52,110 nt of DNA. Source: RGIG5612 sp963589005. Its GTDB lineage: Bacteria > Bacillota > Clostridia > Lachnospirales > Lachnospiraceae. Each line of letters opens with the position of its first letter. Positions within the stretch are counted from its first letter, which is position 1. Under the pieces are notes generated by a model that was not told the DNA's origin, did no database searches, and saw only the letters and a program-made list of their open reading frames with translations. The DNA is taken from assembly GCA_963589005.1 (NCBI GenBank), contig CAVAJR010000016.1:1-52110 (forward strand), written 5' to 3'. Positions 43,345 to 51,929 of this stretch are shown here, piece by piece. The position numbers and the translations under genes were made by a program.

Positions 43345-44241
43345 TTAGAACTGTGCTGCCATTACCTCTGCCATCGTAGGTATTGCACCTGCGGCGCCCA
43401 TCTTCCTTACTGCCAATGATGATGCCTTGCTGGCTGTGTCCAGTGCTTCCTTAATATCCTTGCCTGCTGCACTCATCGCAGTTACATATCCCGAGAATGT
43501 ATCTCCGGCACCCGTTGTATCCACTGCCTTGCACAGATATGCCTGCTGGCGTGTAAATGTTCCGTCATCATTAAGTACAATTGATCCATCTGAGCCTAAT
43601 GTGAGAATGGTACGGCACTTAGGCCACAGCCTCTTCATCTCAAGACATATCTCCTCAGGGCCTGTCTTGCCCGTCATCTGGCTGCCCTCGATTTCATTTA
43701 TAAATAACCAATCTACATACTGGTAGATATCTGACCGGGCTAACTCTCTGGTCATAGGTGATGGGTTAAATACTACCTTCATGCCATTGGTCTTGCACTT
43801 CTTCATTGCCAGCTCCACATTGCTGATCTCATTCTGAAATACTACATAATCCCCAGCTTCGAAGTGCTTGACGACCTCATCAATATACCCCTCATCTACC
43901 ATGCCATTGGTTCCGGCATGAACGATGATGCAGTTCTGAGCCGTACCATCTTCTATCTGAATAATAGTATGTCCGCTCTTATTAACAGGATCAATCTTAA
44001 GCAGCTGCGTATTAACACCCGCCGCCTCCAGACATTCCTTCAGCATCATGCCGTCAGTTCCGATAATGCCTGCATGCCATACATCAGCTCCGGCCTTGCT
44101 GAGAGCAACAGACTGATTCAGCCCTTTGCCGCCCACCGTAACCACCAGCCCGTGGTCTGATATTGTCTCGCCCGGTGCCACAATGTGATCTAACTTGTAA
44201 TTGTAATCTATATTTAATGATCCAAATGATAATACTTTCAT
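43345..44241 (-). CDS. PfkB-family carbohydrate kinase (ribokinase-like)
   Basis: A 298-residue sugar kinase. GGKGLNQSVAL near 37-48 and the catalytic DTTGAGDTFSGY near 239-250 define the family. It phosphorylates ribose or a related sugar or nucleoside; no ribose transporter is next to it, so the exact substrate is open. GAGGAAAACAGT supports the start. It lies 59 bases after prfC on the same strand. Confidence 0.88.
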   Translation of the reverse strand: MKVLSFGSLNIDYNYKLDHIVAPGETISDHGLVVTVGGKGLNQSVALSKAGADVWHAGIIGTDGMMLKECLEAAGVNTQLLKIDPVNKSGHTIIQIEDGTAQNCIIVHAGTNGMVDEGYIDEVVKHFEAGDYVVFQNEISNVELAMKKCKTNGMKVVFNPSPMTRELARSDIYQYVDWLFINEIEGSQMTGKTGPEEICLEMKRLWPKCRTILTLGSDGSIVLNDDGTFTRQQAYLCKAVDTTGAGDTFSGYVTAMSAAGKDIKEALDTASKASSLAVRKMGAAGAIPTMAEVMAAQF

Positions 44242-44300
44242 ACTGTTTTCCTCATATTATCTTGTTTTGCATTTCTACGTTCAGGTCACCCTGGATTTCT

Positions 44301-45896
44301 TTAGTTACGGCTGAATTCCTCCAGCTGCAGCCCCGGCGTCCTCTCCACCGTCATCTTGATACTCCAGCTGTTTATCCACAGCAGCAGCGGATTGCCCTTC
44401 ATGTCAACTATCTTCTTCATATCGCTGGTGCCGCTGATGGAATTAACATCTATCTCATCCTTATTGGCAATCCACCTGATATGCTCATAAGGCAGCGGCT
44501 CTAACCTGATCTCCACACCGTACTCGCTCTGCATCCTGAACTTCAGCACGTCAAACTGCAGCACACCGACCACGCCGACGATAATCTCTTCCATACCGCT
44601 GTTAAATTCCTGGAAGATCTGAATCGCACCTTCCTGTGCGATCTGAGTTACGCCCTTGACATACTGCTTACGCTTCATCGAATCCACGATCCTGCATCTT
44701 GCGAAATGCTCCGGTGCAAATGTCGGAATTCCTTCATACCTGAATTTTTCTTTCGACGTTGTCAGCGTATCGCCAATCGAATAAATTCCGGGATCAAATA
44801 ATCCGATGATGTCGCCTGCATAAGCCTCCGTTACCATCTTGCGTTCATCTGCAACCATTTGCGTAGACTGCGTAAGCTTCAGCGATTTGCCGCCCTGTAC
44901 ATGATATACCTCCATGCCGGATGTATATTTGCCTGAGCAAATGCGTGCAAATGCAATCCTATCCCTGTGATTTTTGTTCATATTAGCTTGTATCTTGAAT
45001 ACAAATGCCGAAAAATCCTCGCTGAATGGGTCAATCTCACCCTTGTCTGACATTCGTCCGCGAGGCGCATATGTCATCTTGAGGAAATGGTCAAGGAATG
45101 TCTCAACACCGAAATTCGTAAGCGCTGATCCGAAAAATACCGGTGACAGTTCGCCTTTTGTTACCTGATCAAGGTCAAATTCAGCTCCTGCACCGTCGAT
45201 AAGTTCTAACTCCTCGGTAAGCGTATTATATCTGGTCTGACCAATTTCATTTGCCAGGGCAGGATCATCTATCGAGATGGTCTTCGAGGTACCCTCCTTC
45301 GTTCCGCTCTGAGTATCTGCAAATGTCAGCACACTTCTGGTATTTCTGTCGTATACGCCCTTGAATTCCTTGCCCGAGCCTATCGGCCAATTGATGGGAT
45401 ATGTAGCGATGCCCAGTTCTGTCTCTATCTCGTCTAAGAGGTCGAAGGTGTCATTGGCCTCCCTGTCCATCTTATTAATAAAGGTAAAGATCGGTATATG
45501 TCTCATGACGCAGACCTTGAATAACTTCCTGGTCTGTGCTTCAACACCCTTGCTGGCGTCAATGACCATGACTGCTGAGTCTGCTGCCATCAGTGTTCTG
45601 TAAGTGTCCTCCGAGAAATCCTGATGTCCCGGCGTATCCAGAATGTTAATGCAATAGCCGCTATAATTAAATTGAAGTACCGATGATGTAACAGAGATAC
45701 CTCTCTGCTTCTCTATCTCCATCCAGTCTGAGACTGCATGTCTTGCTGTTGCCTTACCTTTGACTGAACCTGCCAGATTAATCGCCCCTCCATACAGCAG
45801 GAACTTCTCCGTCAGAGTTGTCTTGCCTGCATCCGGGTGCGATATGATCGCGAAGGTACGCCGTTTCTCTATTTCCTGTCTTAAACTTACTCCCAT
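44301..45896 (-). CDS. prfC: Peptide chain release factor 3
   Basis: A 531-residue translational GTPase that recycles RF1/RF2. G1 HPDAGKTTL, the G2/switch stretch and NKMD are present, and the length is typical. It begins at 45896 after AGGAATCAG. Upstream are AT-rich repeats described below. Confidence 0.96.
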   Translation of the reverse strand: MGVSLRQEIEKRRTFAIISHPDAGKTTLTEKFLLYGGAINLAGSVKGKATARHAVSDWMEIEKQRGISVTSSVLQFNYSGYCINILDTPGHQDFSEDTYRTLMAADSAVMVIDASKGVEAQTRKLFKVCVMRHIPIFTFINKMDREANDTFDLLDEIETELGIATYPINWPIGSGKEFKGVYDRNTRSVLTFADTQSGTKEGTSKTISIDDPALANEIGQTRYNTLTEELELIDGAGAEFDLDQVTKGELSPVFFGSALTNFGVETFLDHFLKMTYAPRGRMSDKGEIDPFSEDFSAFVFKIQANMNKNHRDRIAFARICSGKYTSGMEVYHVQGGKSLKLTQSTQMVADERKMVTEAYAGDIIGLFDPGIYSIGDTLTTSKEKFRYEGIPTFAPEHFARCRIVDSMKRKQYVKGVTQIAQEGAIQIFQEFNSGMEEIIVGVVGVLQFDVLKFRMQSEYGVEIRLEPLPYEHIRWIANKDEIDVNSISGTSDMKKIVDMKGNPLLLWINSWSIKMTVERTPGLQLEEFSRN

Positions 45897-46021
45897 CTGA
45901 TTCCTATTTATTCCGTCCTTATACTATTATATCTGTATGTGTATCTAATATGCGTAATCAATCAAAATCAAATAAATTGTAAAATCGACTTATTCGCATA
46001 ATTTGTTAGGATATCACAATC

Positions 46022-46120
46022 TTAACTAGACAGCTAGCCAAAACTGAGCAGATAGCTGTCTAGTTAAAATTTATTAGATAGCTGTCTAGTTGTTACCGGT
46101 TTATTTTAACTAGACAGCTA
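46022..46120. repeat. Four copies of TTAACTAGACAGCTA in two inverted pairs
   Basis: Copies: 46022-46036 (+), 46053-46067 (-), 46079-46091 (-, 13 bases), 46106-46120 (+). The two pairs give stems of 15 and 13 bp. Each unit also contains TAG..CTA half-sites. They lie in the 312-base gap (45897-46208) between prfC and the antitoxin-like gene. They could be operators for a dimeric repressor or two terminators; the T-rich tail is modest. Confidence 0.8.
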
Positions 46121-46208
46121 TTTGCATGTCAACACGTTTTTAGGATATAGAAATCAATATGACAGTCAGATATAAAAAGGCTTCCAGCCATAGCCGAAAG
46201 CCTGATTT

Positions 46209-46559
46209 TTACAAATCATCATCTGGTTTTAAATGAAGGTATCTCATGTAATCACTTCTGCCAAAGAGCACCCTGTCGATAAACATCACATCATCTTCGA
46301 ATCTATAGAAAGCCAGGTATGCCCTTACATCCTCAGATGAAACATATCCTTCTTCTTCCCCGGAACGTCTGCCCTCGTTAAGCTCACACATTAGACGCAA
46401 CATAGCTTTCGTCTTTTCAAACTCCTCATCCTCCGAGATATCACGTATGGTATATCTGCCCCTGCCATTCACCGTAAGATATGCGGGAGAGCCGACAGAA
46501 ACTTTTTCCAACACAGTATTGTAATTTCGAAGATCTGATACAGGGCTTATATTTGCCAT
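46209..46559 (-). CDS. YefM-like antitoxin joined to the C-terminal tail of a RelE/ParE toxin
   Basis: A 116-residue protein. Residues 1-82 match a Phd/YefM-type antitoxin (ISPVSDLRNYNTVLEKV, LTVNGRGRYTI, then EEGYVSSEDVRAYL). Residues 83-112 (FYRFEDDVMFIDRVLFGRSD) read like the last strand of a RelE/ParE toxin. The first two thirds of the toxin are missing. This could be a deletion fusion of a former toxin-antitoxin pair or a self-neutralised remnant. AAAGGA supports the start. No full toxin gene lies beside it. Confidence 0.75.
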   Translation of the reverse strand: MANISPVSDLRNYNTVLEKVSVGSPAYLTVNGRGRYTIRDISEDEEFEKTKAMLRLMCELNEGRRSGEEEGYVSSEDVRAYLAFYRFEDDVMFIDRVLFGRSDYMRYLHLKPDDDL

Positions 46560-46782
46560 AAATTCACATCCTTTCTTTGGTACGCATATTGTGATTAAAA
46601 ATCAGCTTCCGGAATATCGTTCATCGCTATCACCGTCCTTACGTGCTTATTTCATTTTCAATATATGCACAAAAGTTGAATTTTATGCTTGTTTTTCGCA
46701 GATTCTGCGATTCATAGGCTTGTGTGGCTGTTTTTTTTGCGGCATCCGTTTTTTATCAGATACACACTATTTGCTGATGAGT

Positions 46783-46850
46783 CATTCATCCGGAAGGAAG
46801 TCCTCTATCCTGACATACTAAATTCCATGCTCGTCTCCCCATGGCTTGCA
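46783..46850 (-). pseudogene. Decayed C-terminus of a DUF4143-type ATPase
   Basis: Read leftward, this stretch translates as PWGDEHGI-stop-YVRIEDFLPDE, compared with PWKDDHGIQYVGIENFLRDE at the end of the intact ATPase (50634-51929). Nucleotides also match visibly (for example CTCTATCC..ACATACT.AATTCC). A stop replaces a Gln. No longer gene remains. The rest of the gap 46560-47054 holds the ugd promoter region and no gene. Confidence 0.75.
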
Positions 46851-46894
46851 ATGGTGCCGACTGACCCAGAAATAAGTAAACAAAGATTTTTATG

Positions 46895-46935
46895 ATTCCA
46901 TTTTAAGTGATATTTTTTGTCATTTAAAATGGAAT
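46895..46935. promoter_or_regulatory. Perfect 12-bp inverted repeat upstream of ugd fusion gene
   Basis: ATTCCATTTTAA (46895-46906) and TTAAAATGGAAT (46924-46935) flank a 17-base loop. The right arm overlaps TGTCATTTAAAATGG (46918-46932), which nearly repeats the operator-like motif at 47025-47041. It may be an upstream operator or a terminator. Confidence 0.6.
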
Positions 46936-46957
46936 TTATTTTTTGACCATTTCTTCA

Positions 46958-46986
46958 TTGACATATCAAAGCACAATTGATACGAT
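46958..46986 (+). promoter_or_regulatory. Sigma-70 promoter overlapped by a palindrome
   Basis: TTGACA (46958-46963), 17-base spacer and TACGAT (46981-46986). TTGACAT...ATGTCAA (46958-46964, 46985-46991) with ATCAA/TTGAT inside gives a dyad covering the whole promoter, which is what a repressor site would look like. Confidence 0.75.
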
Positions 46987-47024
46987 GTCAAAAGTACCAC
47001 AACAAATCAATTCCAAAGCTATCA

Positions 47025-47041
47025 TGTCGTTTAAAATGACA
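47025..47041. promoter_or_regulatory. Candidate autoregulatory operator of the XRE-Ugd gene
   Basis: TGTCGTTTAAAATGACA is a near-perfect palindrome (arms TGTC/GACA, TTTAAA core). It lies between the promoter and the ribosome-binding site CGGAG. A related TGTCATTTAAAATGG lies at 46918. Both are good candidates for the XRE domain of the gene that follows. Confidence 0.65.
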
Positions 47042-47054
47042 TTCGGAGACATTT

Positions 47055-48530
47055 ATGAAAAAGCTATCTGTAGACAAAATGGTAAAAACCATTACTCATA
47101 ATAGAAAAGGGAAAAATATTACGCAGGCTCAGCTGGCTGAAATGACCGGTATGAACCGTGGTATGGTCAGCCGCCTTGAGAGTTCTGATTACATTCCTTC
47201 CATCGACCAGCTTCAGTCCATTGCCGAAGTACTGGACTTTGAAGTGGTAGATCTGTTCGAAGAACCGGAGGAATTGCAGTTACCGCGAGCCACACTTGAT
47301 AAAAAGTACAATATCGCCGTAGCCGGTACCGGATATGTAGGACTGTCTATCGCCACTCTTCTTTCTCAGCACAATCATGTAACAGCCGTTGACATCATCC
47401 CTGAGAAAGTCGACCTGATCAATCAGCGCAAATCACCGATCCAGGATGAATATATCGAAAAATACCTGGCTGAAAAGGATCTTGACCTTACGGCCACACT
47501 TGACGGTGAATCAGCATACAAGGATGCAGATTTCATTATCATCGCTGCTCCGACCAACTACGACAGCAAGAAAAACTTCTTCGACTGTTCAGCTGTAGAG
47601 GCTGTTATCGAATTAGTATTGAAAGTCAATCCGGACGCAACCATGGTCATCAAATCAACCATCCCGGTAGGATATACCGCATCGGCAAGAGAAAAATATC
47701 ATACCAAAAATATCATTTTCAGCCCGGAATTTCTGCGTGAGTCAAAAGCTCTGTATGATAATCTGTATCCGTCCAGAATCATCGTTTCCTGCGATGAAGA
47801 TTCACAAGAAAAAGCGCATATTTTTGCCGCTCTCCTTCAGCAGGGAGCCATCAAGGAAGATATCGACACTTTGTTTATGGGATTTACCGAGGCAGAAGCT
47901 GTTAAACTCTTCGCCAACACTTATCTGGCTCTGCGTGTATCTTATTTCAATGAGTTGGATACCTATGCTGAAACGAAGGGACTTAACACGCAGGAAATCA
48001 TCAATGGTGTATGCCTGGATCCGCGTATCGGCAGCCACTACAACAATCCAAGCTTTGGTTACGGCGGCTACTGCCTGCCGAAGGATACCAAGCAGCTGCT
48101 GGCAAACTTCAATGATGTCCCACAGAATATGATCACTGCTATCGTAGAAAGCAACAGGACAAGAAAAGATTACATTGCAGATAAAGTATTGGAAATAGCC
48201 GGTGCTTATGAAGCCAACAGTCACTGGGATCCTGACAAAGAAGGCGAAAAAGTCATTGGTGTATACCGCCTGACCATGAAATCTAATTCTGATAACTTCC
48301 GTCAAAGCAGTATCCAGGGTGTTATGAAGCGGATCAAAGCAAAAGGTGCCAAGGTCATTATTTATGAGCCAACCTTAAAGAATGGTGAAACCTTCTACGG
48401 TTCTGAAGTAATCAATGATCTGAGAAAATTCAAGAAAAAAAGCCAGTCCATTATTGCAAACCGCTATGATTCCTGCTTGGATGACGTAAAAGATAAAGTA
48501 TATACCAGAGATATCTTCAAAAGAGATTAG
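47055..48530 (+). CDS. UDP-glucose 6-dehydrogenase with N-terminal XRE DNA-binding domain
   Basis: A 491-residue fusion. Residues 5-68 are an XRE helix-turn-helix (TQAQLAEMTGMNRGMVSRLESSDYIPSIDQLQSIAEVL). Residues 84-485 are a complete nucleotide-sugar dehydrogenase: GTGYVGLS (91-98), IKSTIPVGYT, FSPEFLRES, K284/N288 in EAVKLFAN, and catalytic C340 in GYGGYCLPKD. It oxidises UDP-glucose (or a similar NDP-sugar) to the uronic acid. The fused DNA-binding domain plus promoter palindromes suggest self-control by a metabolic enzyme. CGGAGAC precedes the start. The downstream gene is a UDP-glucuronate epimerase. Confidence 0.92.
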   Translation: MKKLSVDKMVKTITHNRKGKNITQAQLAEMTGMNRGMVSRLESSDYIPSIDQLQSIAEVLDFEVVDLFEEPEELQLPRATLDKKYNIAVAGTGYVGLSIATLLSQHNHVTAVDIIPEKVDLINQRKSPIQDEYIEKYLAEKDLDLTATLDGESAYKDADFIIIAAPTNYDSKKNFFDCSAVEAVIELVLKVNPDATMVIKSTIPVGYTASAREKYHTKNIIFSPEFLRESKALYDNLYPSRIIVSCDEDSQEKAHIFAALLQQGAIKEDIDTLFMGFTEAEAVKLFANTYLALRVSYFNELDTYAETKGLNTQEIINGVCLDPRIGSHYNNPSFGYGGYCLPKDTKQLLANFNDVPQNMITAIVESNRTRKDYIADKVLEIAGAYEANSHWDPDKEGEKVIGVYRLTMKSNSDNFRQSSIQGVMKRIKAKGAKVIIYEPTLKNGETFYGSEVINDLRKFKKKSQSIIANRYDSCLDDVKDKVYTRDIFKRD

Positions 48531-48550
48531 TACGTGGAGTGAATAAAGTA

Positions 48551-49636
48551 ATGAATCACATAGACCTGAAAAACAAAACGATTTTCATTACCGGATCTGC
48601 CGGATTCATCGGCAGTAATCTGGTGTTGGAACTGTTAAGAACACAATCTCCAATCAACATTGTTGGTCTCGACAACATGAACGACTACTATGATGTAAGC
48701 ATCAAAGAGTGGCGTTTAGAAGAAATCGAAAAGTGTATAGCTGAGCATACAGACTCCACCTATGTTTTTTACAAAGGCGACCTGGCCAATAAAGCTATGA
48801 TCGACAAGATATTTGCTGATCATAATCCGGATATCGTTGTAAATCTCGGTGCGCAGGCCGGGGTGCGCTATTCGATCACCAATCCCGATTCCTACATCCA
48901 GTCCAATATAATCGGGTTTTATAATATTCTGGAAGCCTGCCGTCATTCCTATGACAACGGAGCAAAGGGTGTAGAGCATCTGGTATATGCATCCTCCTCT
49001 TCAGTGTACGGAAGCAACAAAAAGGTTCCCTACAGCACTGATGATAAGGTAGACAATCCGGTATCCTTATATGCCGCCACAAAAAAGTCCAACGAACTGA
49101 TGGCTCATGCCTACAGCAAATTGTATAACATACCGTCTACAGGCCTTCGATTCTTCACCGTATATGGGCCTGCCGGAAGACCGGATATGGCATACTTTGG
49201 CTTTACCAACAAGCTCTTAAAAGGCGAGACCATCCAGATCTTCAACTATGGCAACTGCAAACGTGATTTCACTTATGTTGATGACATTGTTGAGGGCGTA
49301 AAACGCGTGATGCAGGGTGCTCCGGAAAAGAAAACCGGTGAAGACGGACTTCCAATCCCACCTTACGCCGTATATAACATTGGAAATAACGATCCGGTCA
49401 ATCTGCTGGACTTCGTGGACATCCTTCAGCAGGAGTTAATCCGTGTCAAAGTGCTCCCTGAAGATTACGACTTCGATGCGCACAAAAAACTGGTTCCGAT
49501 GCAGCCAGGAGATGTTCCGGTCACCTACGCAGATACCTCTGCACTGGAAAGAGACTTCGGATTCAAGCCTCACACTGATCTGAGAGCAGGGCTGAGAGCA
49601 TTCGCTGAATGGTATAAGAAGTTTTATTTGCCTTGA
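48551..49636 (+). CDS. UDP-glucuronate 4-epimerase (NAD-dependent SDR)
   Basis: A 361-residue extended SDR enzyme. TGSAGFIGSNL near the N-terminus binds NAD; catalytic YAATK (SLYAATKKSNE) and YGPAGRPDMA match UDP-glucuronate 4-epimerases, giving UDP-galacturonate. It follows the dehydrogenase by 20 bases; GGAG at 48535-48538 lies 12 bases before the ATG. A GTG at 48539 is in frame but abuts the RBS. Together the genes form a UDP-glucose -> UDP-GlcA -> UDP-GalA path. Confidence 0.93.
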   Translation: MNHIDLKNKTIFITGSAGFIGSNLVLELLRTQSPINIVGLDNMNDYYDVSIKEWRLEEIEKCIAEHTDSTYVFYKGDLANKAMIDKIFADHNPDIVVNLGAQAGVRYSITNPDSYIQSNIIGFYNILEACRHSYDNGAKGVEHLVYASSSSVYGSNKKVPYSTDDKVDNPVSLYAATKKSNELMAHAYSKLYNIPSTGLRFFTVYGPAGRPDMAYFGFTNKLLKGETIQIFNYGNCKRDFTYVDDIVEGVKRVMQGAPEKKTGEDGLPIPPYAVYNIGNNDPVNLLDFVDILQQELIRVKVLPEDYDFDAHKKLVPMQPGDVPVTYADTSALERDFGFKPHTDLRAGLRAFAEWYKKFYLP

Positions 49637-49693
49637 TAGGCTTTACAAAGCTTCCAGTTTTTAGCACCAGGATTTCAGCAAATCCGTTTTTCC

Positions 49694-49746
49694 GGAAATT
49701 TCAAAGCGTTGGTAATCTCAAGTCAACTTGATTTTCTGAAATTTCC
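49694..49746 (+). terminator. Nested inverted repeat after the epimerase gene
   Basis: GGAAATTTC (49694-49702) and GAAATTTCC (49738-49746) enclose TCAAG/CTTGA. It lies 58 bases past the epimerase stop. A T-rich tail is lacking, so termination is probable but weak. Confidence 0.5.
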
Positions 49747-49790
49747 ATATCCTGATGATATGCAAACTGCCATGTGAATGTCGTATTCCA

Positions 49791-50039
49791 TTAGTCCGCA
49801 AACTCGGACAAGTCAATCTTGCCGGAGACCTTTCCTTCCTTCATATTCTGCATTGAAGCGTCTATCATAGCCAGAGAATTTGCAGAAATCTGAAAAGGCG
49901 CTGTCAGTTCTCTCGGTTCCATCACAATTCGTCCGTCCGCATATTCGGTGACATGATAATAATCAAATAGTACGCTGCGCAGTGTGACACGCTTCTTCGT
50001 ATCCAGCTTTGCATCATACTCTCTAACTGTACCCTGCAT
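49791..50039 (-). CDS. Small AbrB/MazE-like protein (orphan antitoxin-like)
   Basis: An 82-residue protein. The N-terminal YDAKLDTKKRVTLRSVLFDYYHV resembles a swapped-hairpin AbrB/MazE DNA-binding element; the C-terminal DASMQNMKEGKVSGKIDLSEF resembles antitoxin tails. No toxin gene lies within the adjacent 150 bases. GGAGGTGCG supports the start. Function is inferred from resemblance only. Confidence 0.6.
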   Translation of the reverse strand: MQGTVREYDAKLDTKKRVTLRSVLFDYYHVTEYADGRIVMEPRELTAPFQISANSLAMIDASMQNMKEGKVSGKIDLSEFAD

Positions 50040-50152
50040 TTTATCGCACCTCCATCCGTGAGTTATTTGTCATTGTGGGATTTCCCACTTATGTAATACC
50101 ATTTTGCATCTCTTCAGTCAATAGCTATCGTTCCCCATGCTTGTAAATCGTT

Positions 50153-50198
50153 AATTTCCAAACCAAAGTAGCCCTAAAAGCATTTTGGTCTGGAAATT
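50153..50198 (-). terminator. Hairpin at the end of the IS21 remnant
   Basis: AATTTCCAAACCAAA (50153-50167) pairs at 14 of 15 positions with TTTGGTCTGGAAATT (50184-50198). It overlaps the stop codon of the IstA-like fragment and follows leftward transcription. Confidence 0.6.
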
Positions 50199-50446
50199 TA
50201 TATATTATTCATAGCTCTCTGGATCTGTTCGGCAGTCATCCCGATATCATGCTCTTTTGCATATTTAAGTGCGGCCTTTAAGCCTCTGATCTTTTCACCT
50301 TTCAAACCTTCAAATGCCACTTTTAATTCTTGCGCACGCTTTAAGACTTTTGCAACGGTATTTCTTGAACACGGAACACTCAATGCGATGTTCCTGTTAC
50401 TAAATCCCAAGCTTGATAATCTTAGGATTTCACGGTAATTGGTCAT
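50198..50446 (-). pseudogene. IS21-type transposase (IstA) N-terminal remnant
   Basis: 82 residues starting at ATG 50446 after AAGGAGG. NYREILRLSSLGFSNRNIALSV and CSRNTVAKVLKRAQEL match the helix-turn-helix of IS21 IstA, normally about 500 residues long. The catalytic core is absent; the tail (KGEKIRGLKAALKYAKEHDIG) is not recognised. It may persist as a small DNA-binding protein, but a broken IS is the simpler reading. Confidence 0.7.
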
Positions 50447-50553
50447 AATGATGACCTCCTTCATAATAGATTTCTCTCGCTTAAACAGCATAACAAAAAT
50501 CTTCTCCTTCGCTATCCTATACCTTTATTATACTCAGAAGCCTGAAGATTCCA

Positions 50554-50602
50554 AGTTATCAAAGCATCTTTTTGCGTTTTTTCATTTTGTGCTTTGATAA
50601 CT
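50554..50602 (-). terminator. 13-bp inverted repeat downstream of the DUF4143 ATPase
   Basis: AGTTATCAAAGCA (50554-50566) and TGCTTTGATAACT (50590-50602) are perfect complements with a 23-base loop. It lies 31 bases after the ATPase stop. It could be a terminator, although there is no T-run. Confidence 0.5.
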
Positions 50603-50633
50603 CACATTTTTAGCATTCCTTCTCTTCCTAATC

Positions 50634-51929
50634 TTACCCATTCAGTATACTCTCATCACGCAGGAAATTCTCTATCCCCACATACTGAATTCCGTGATCA
50701 TCCTTCCATGGTTTCAGGTAATCCCTGACAACCACAATTTTCTTAAATGAATCTGGAATTCGCAGCAATGAAGCAATTTCCTGTTCTTTCTTTTCGGGAT
50801 CGGCAATGGTTAGTGCAGACTGAATGTAATACCGGTCGCTTCCGCGATTGACTACGAAGTCTACTTCCAACTGTTTTCGTACTTTTCTCCCGTCTTCCAT
50901 AGTTGAAACTTCAACAACCCCAACATCCACATCAAATCTTCGCCTGATCAGATCCGTGTAAAGCACATTCTCCATTAAATGAGTCTCTTCAAGCTGCCTG
51001 AAGCCAAGCCGTGCATTCCTGAGGCCAGGATCAGAATAGTAGTATTTTGCGGGGGTTTGAATGTATTTCCTTCCCTTCACATCATACCTGACAGCCTTCT
51101 GGATCAGATAGGAATCTTCAAAATACCCTATATATTTGTCGATAGTATCAGGAGCAACGCTTATGCCACGCTCACTCTTGAAAGTATTTGACAGTCTACT
51201 GGGATTGGTCAGGGAGCCAACTCCGGATGCCAAAACATCCAACAGGATGTCCAGCACTTCCTCGCCGTTGTTAATCTTATGCCGTTCAAGAACATCCTTG
51301 ATGTAAGTTCGTTCAAACAGTTCTCTTAAATACCTGCTCTTCTTCTCATGGGTATCAAGCTCAAGAGTCCTCGGCATTCCACCGTAAGTATAGTAATCCT
51401 GCCAGGCATCTCGCTTATCCCCTTCGTATGCATCGTAAAATTCGGCAAAGGACAGCGGGAAAACCCGGATCTCATCCCCCCTGTCTCTAAACTGGGTTAA
51501 AATGTCCGATGACAGCATCTTTGAGTTGCTTCCTGTGATGTAAACGTCAGCATTCCTGATTTTCATAAGTCCGATGACCACATCGACAAAAGTAATTTTT
51601 GCCTCGGGGCCATCCACATAGGGATTCTGGATTTCAGAAACCATCTGAATTTCGTCGATAAAAATGTAGTATCGTTGACTCTCATTTTCAATTCTCGAAC
51701 GTACATACTTGTCCAGCTCCAGGGGATTTCGGTATTTCATGTTGCTCAAATCATCCAAAGCAATACCGATAATCTGCTCTGGCTTTATGTCTTCACCAAG
51801 CAGGTAATTCCGATAAAGGTCAAAAAGCAGAACCGACTTTCCGCTTCGTCTGAGTCCAGTGATGATTTTGACCCTCCCATTGTTTCTCAGGTCTATCAAT
51901 TCATTAAGGTATTGAGTTCTCGGTAACAT
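50634..51929 (-). CDS. AAA_14/DUF4143 ATPase
   Basis: About 431 residues. Walker A GLRRSGKS is near residue 24-31 and Walker B YYIFIDEIQ near 85-93; the C-terminal half matches DUF4143 (nuclease-like fold in related proteins: VVEVSTMEDGRKVRKQLEVDFVVNRG). ATG at 51929 follows GGAGG by 7 bases; upstream in-frame ATG codons lack an RBS. Function of these ATPases is unsettled. A degraded copy of its end lies at 46783-46850. Confidence 0.88.
   Translation of the reverse strand: MLPRTQYLNELIDLRNNGRVKIITGLRRSGKSVLLFDLYRNYLLGEDIKPEQIIGIALDDLSNMKYRNPLELDKYVRSRIENESQRYYIFIDEIQMVSEIQNPYVDGPEAKITFVDVVIGLMKIRNADVYITGSNSKMLSSDILTQFRDRGDEIRVFPLSFAEFYDAYEGDKRDAWQDYYTYGGMPRTLELDTHEKKSRYLRELFERTYIKDVLERHKINNGEEVLDILLDVLASGVGSLTNPSRLSNTFKSERGISVAPDTIDKYIGYFEDSYLIQKAVRYDVKGRKYIQTPAKYYYSDPGLRNARLGFRQLEETHLMENVLYTDLIRRRFDVDVGVVEVSTMEDGRKVRKQLEVDFVVNRGSDRYYIQSALTIADPEKKEQEIASLLRIPDSFKKIVVVRDYLKPWKDDHGIQYVGIENFLRDESILNG

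Noticed and set aside
50198..50446. Complete insertion sequence
   Set aside because: Only the N-terminal helix-turn-helix remains; no IstB gene or terminal repeats are visible.
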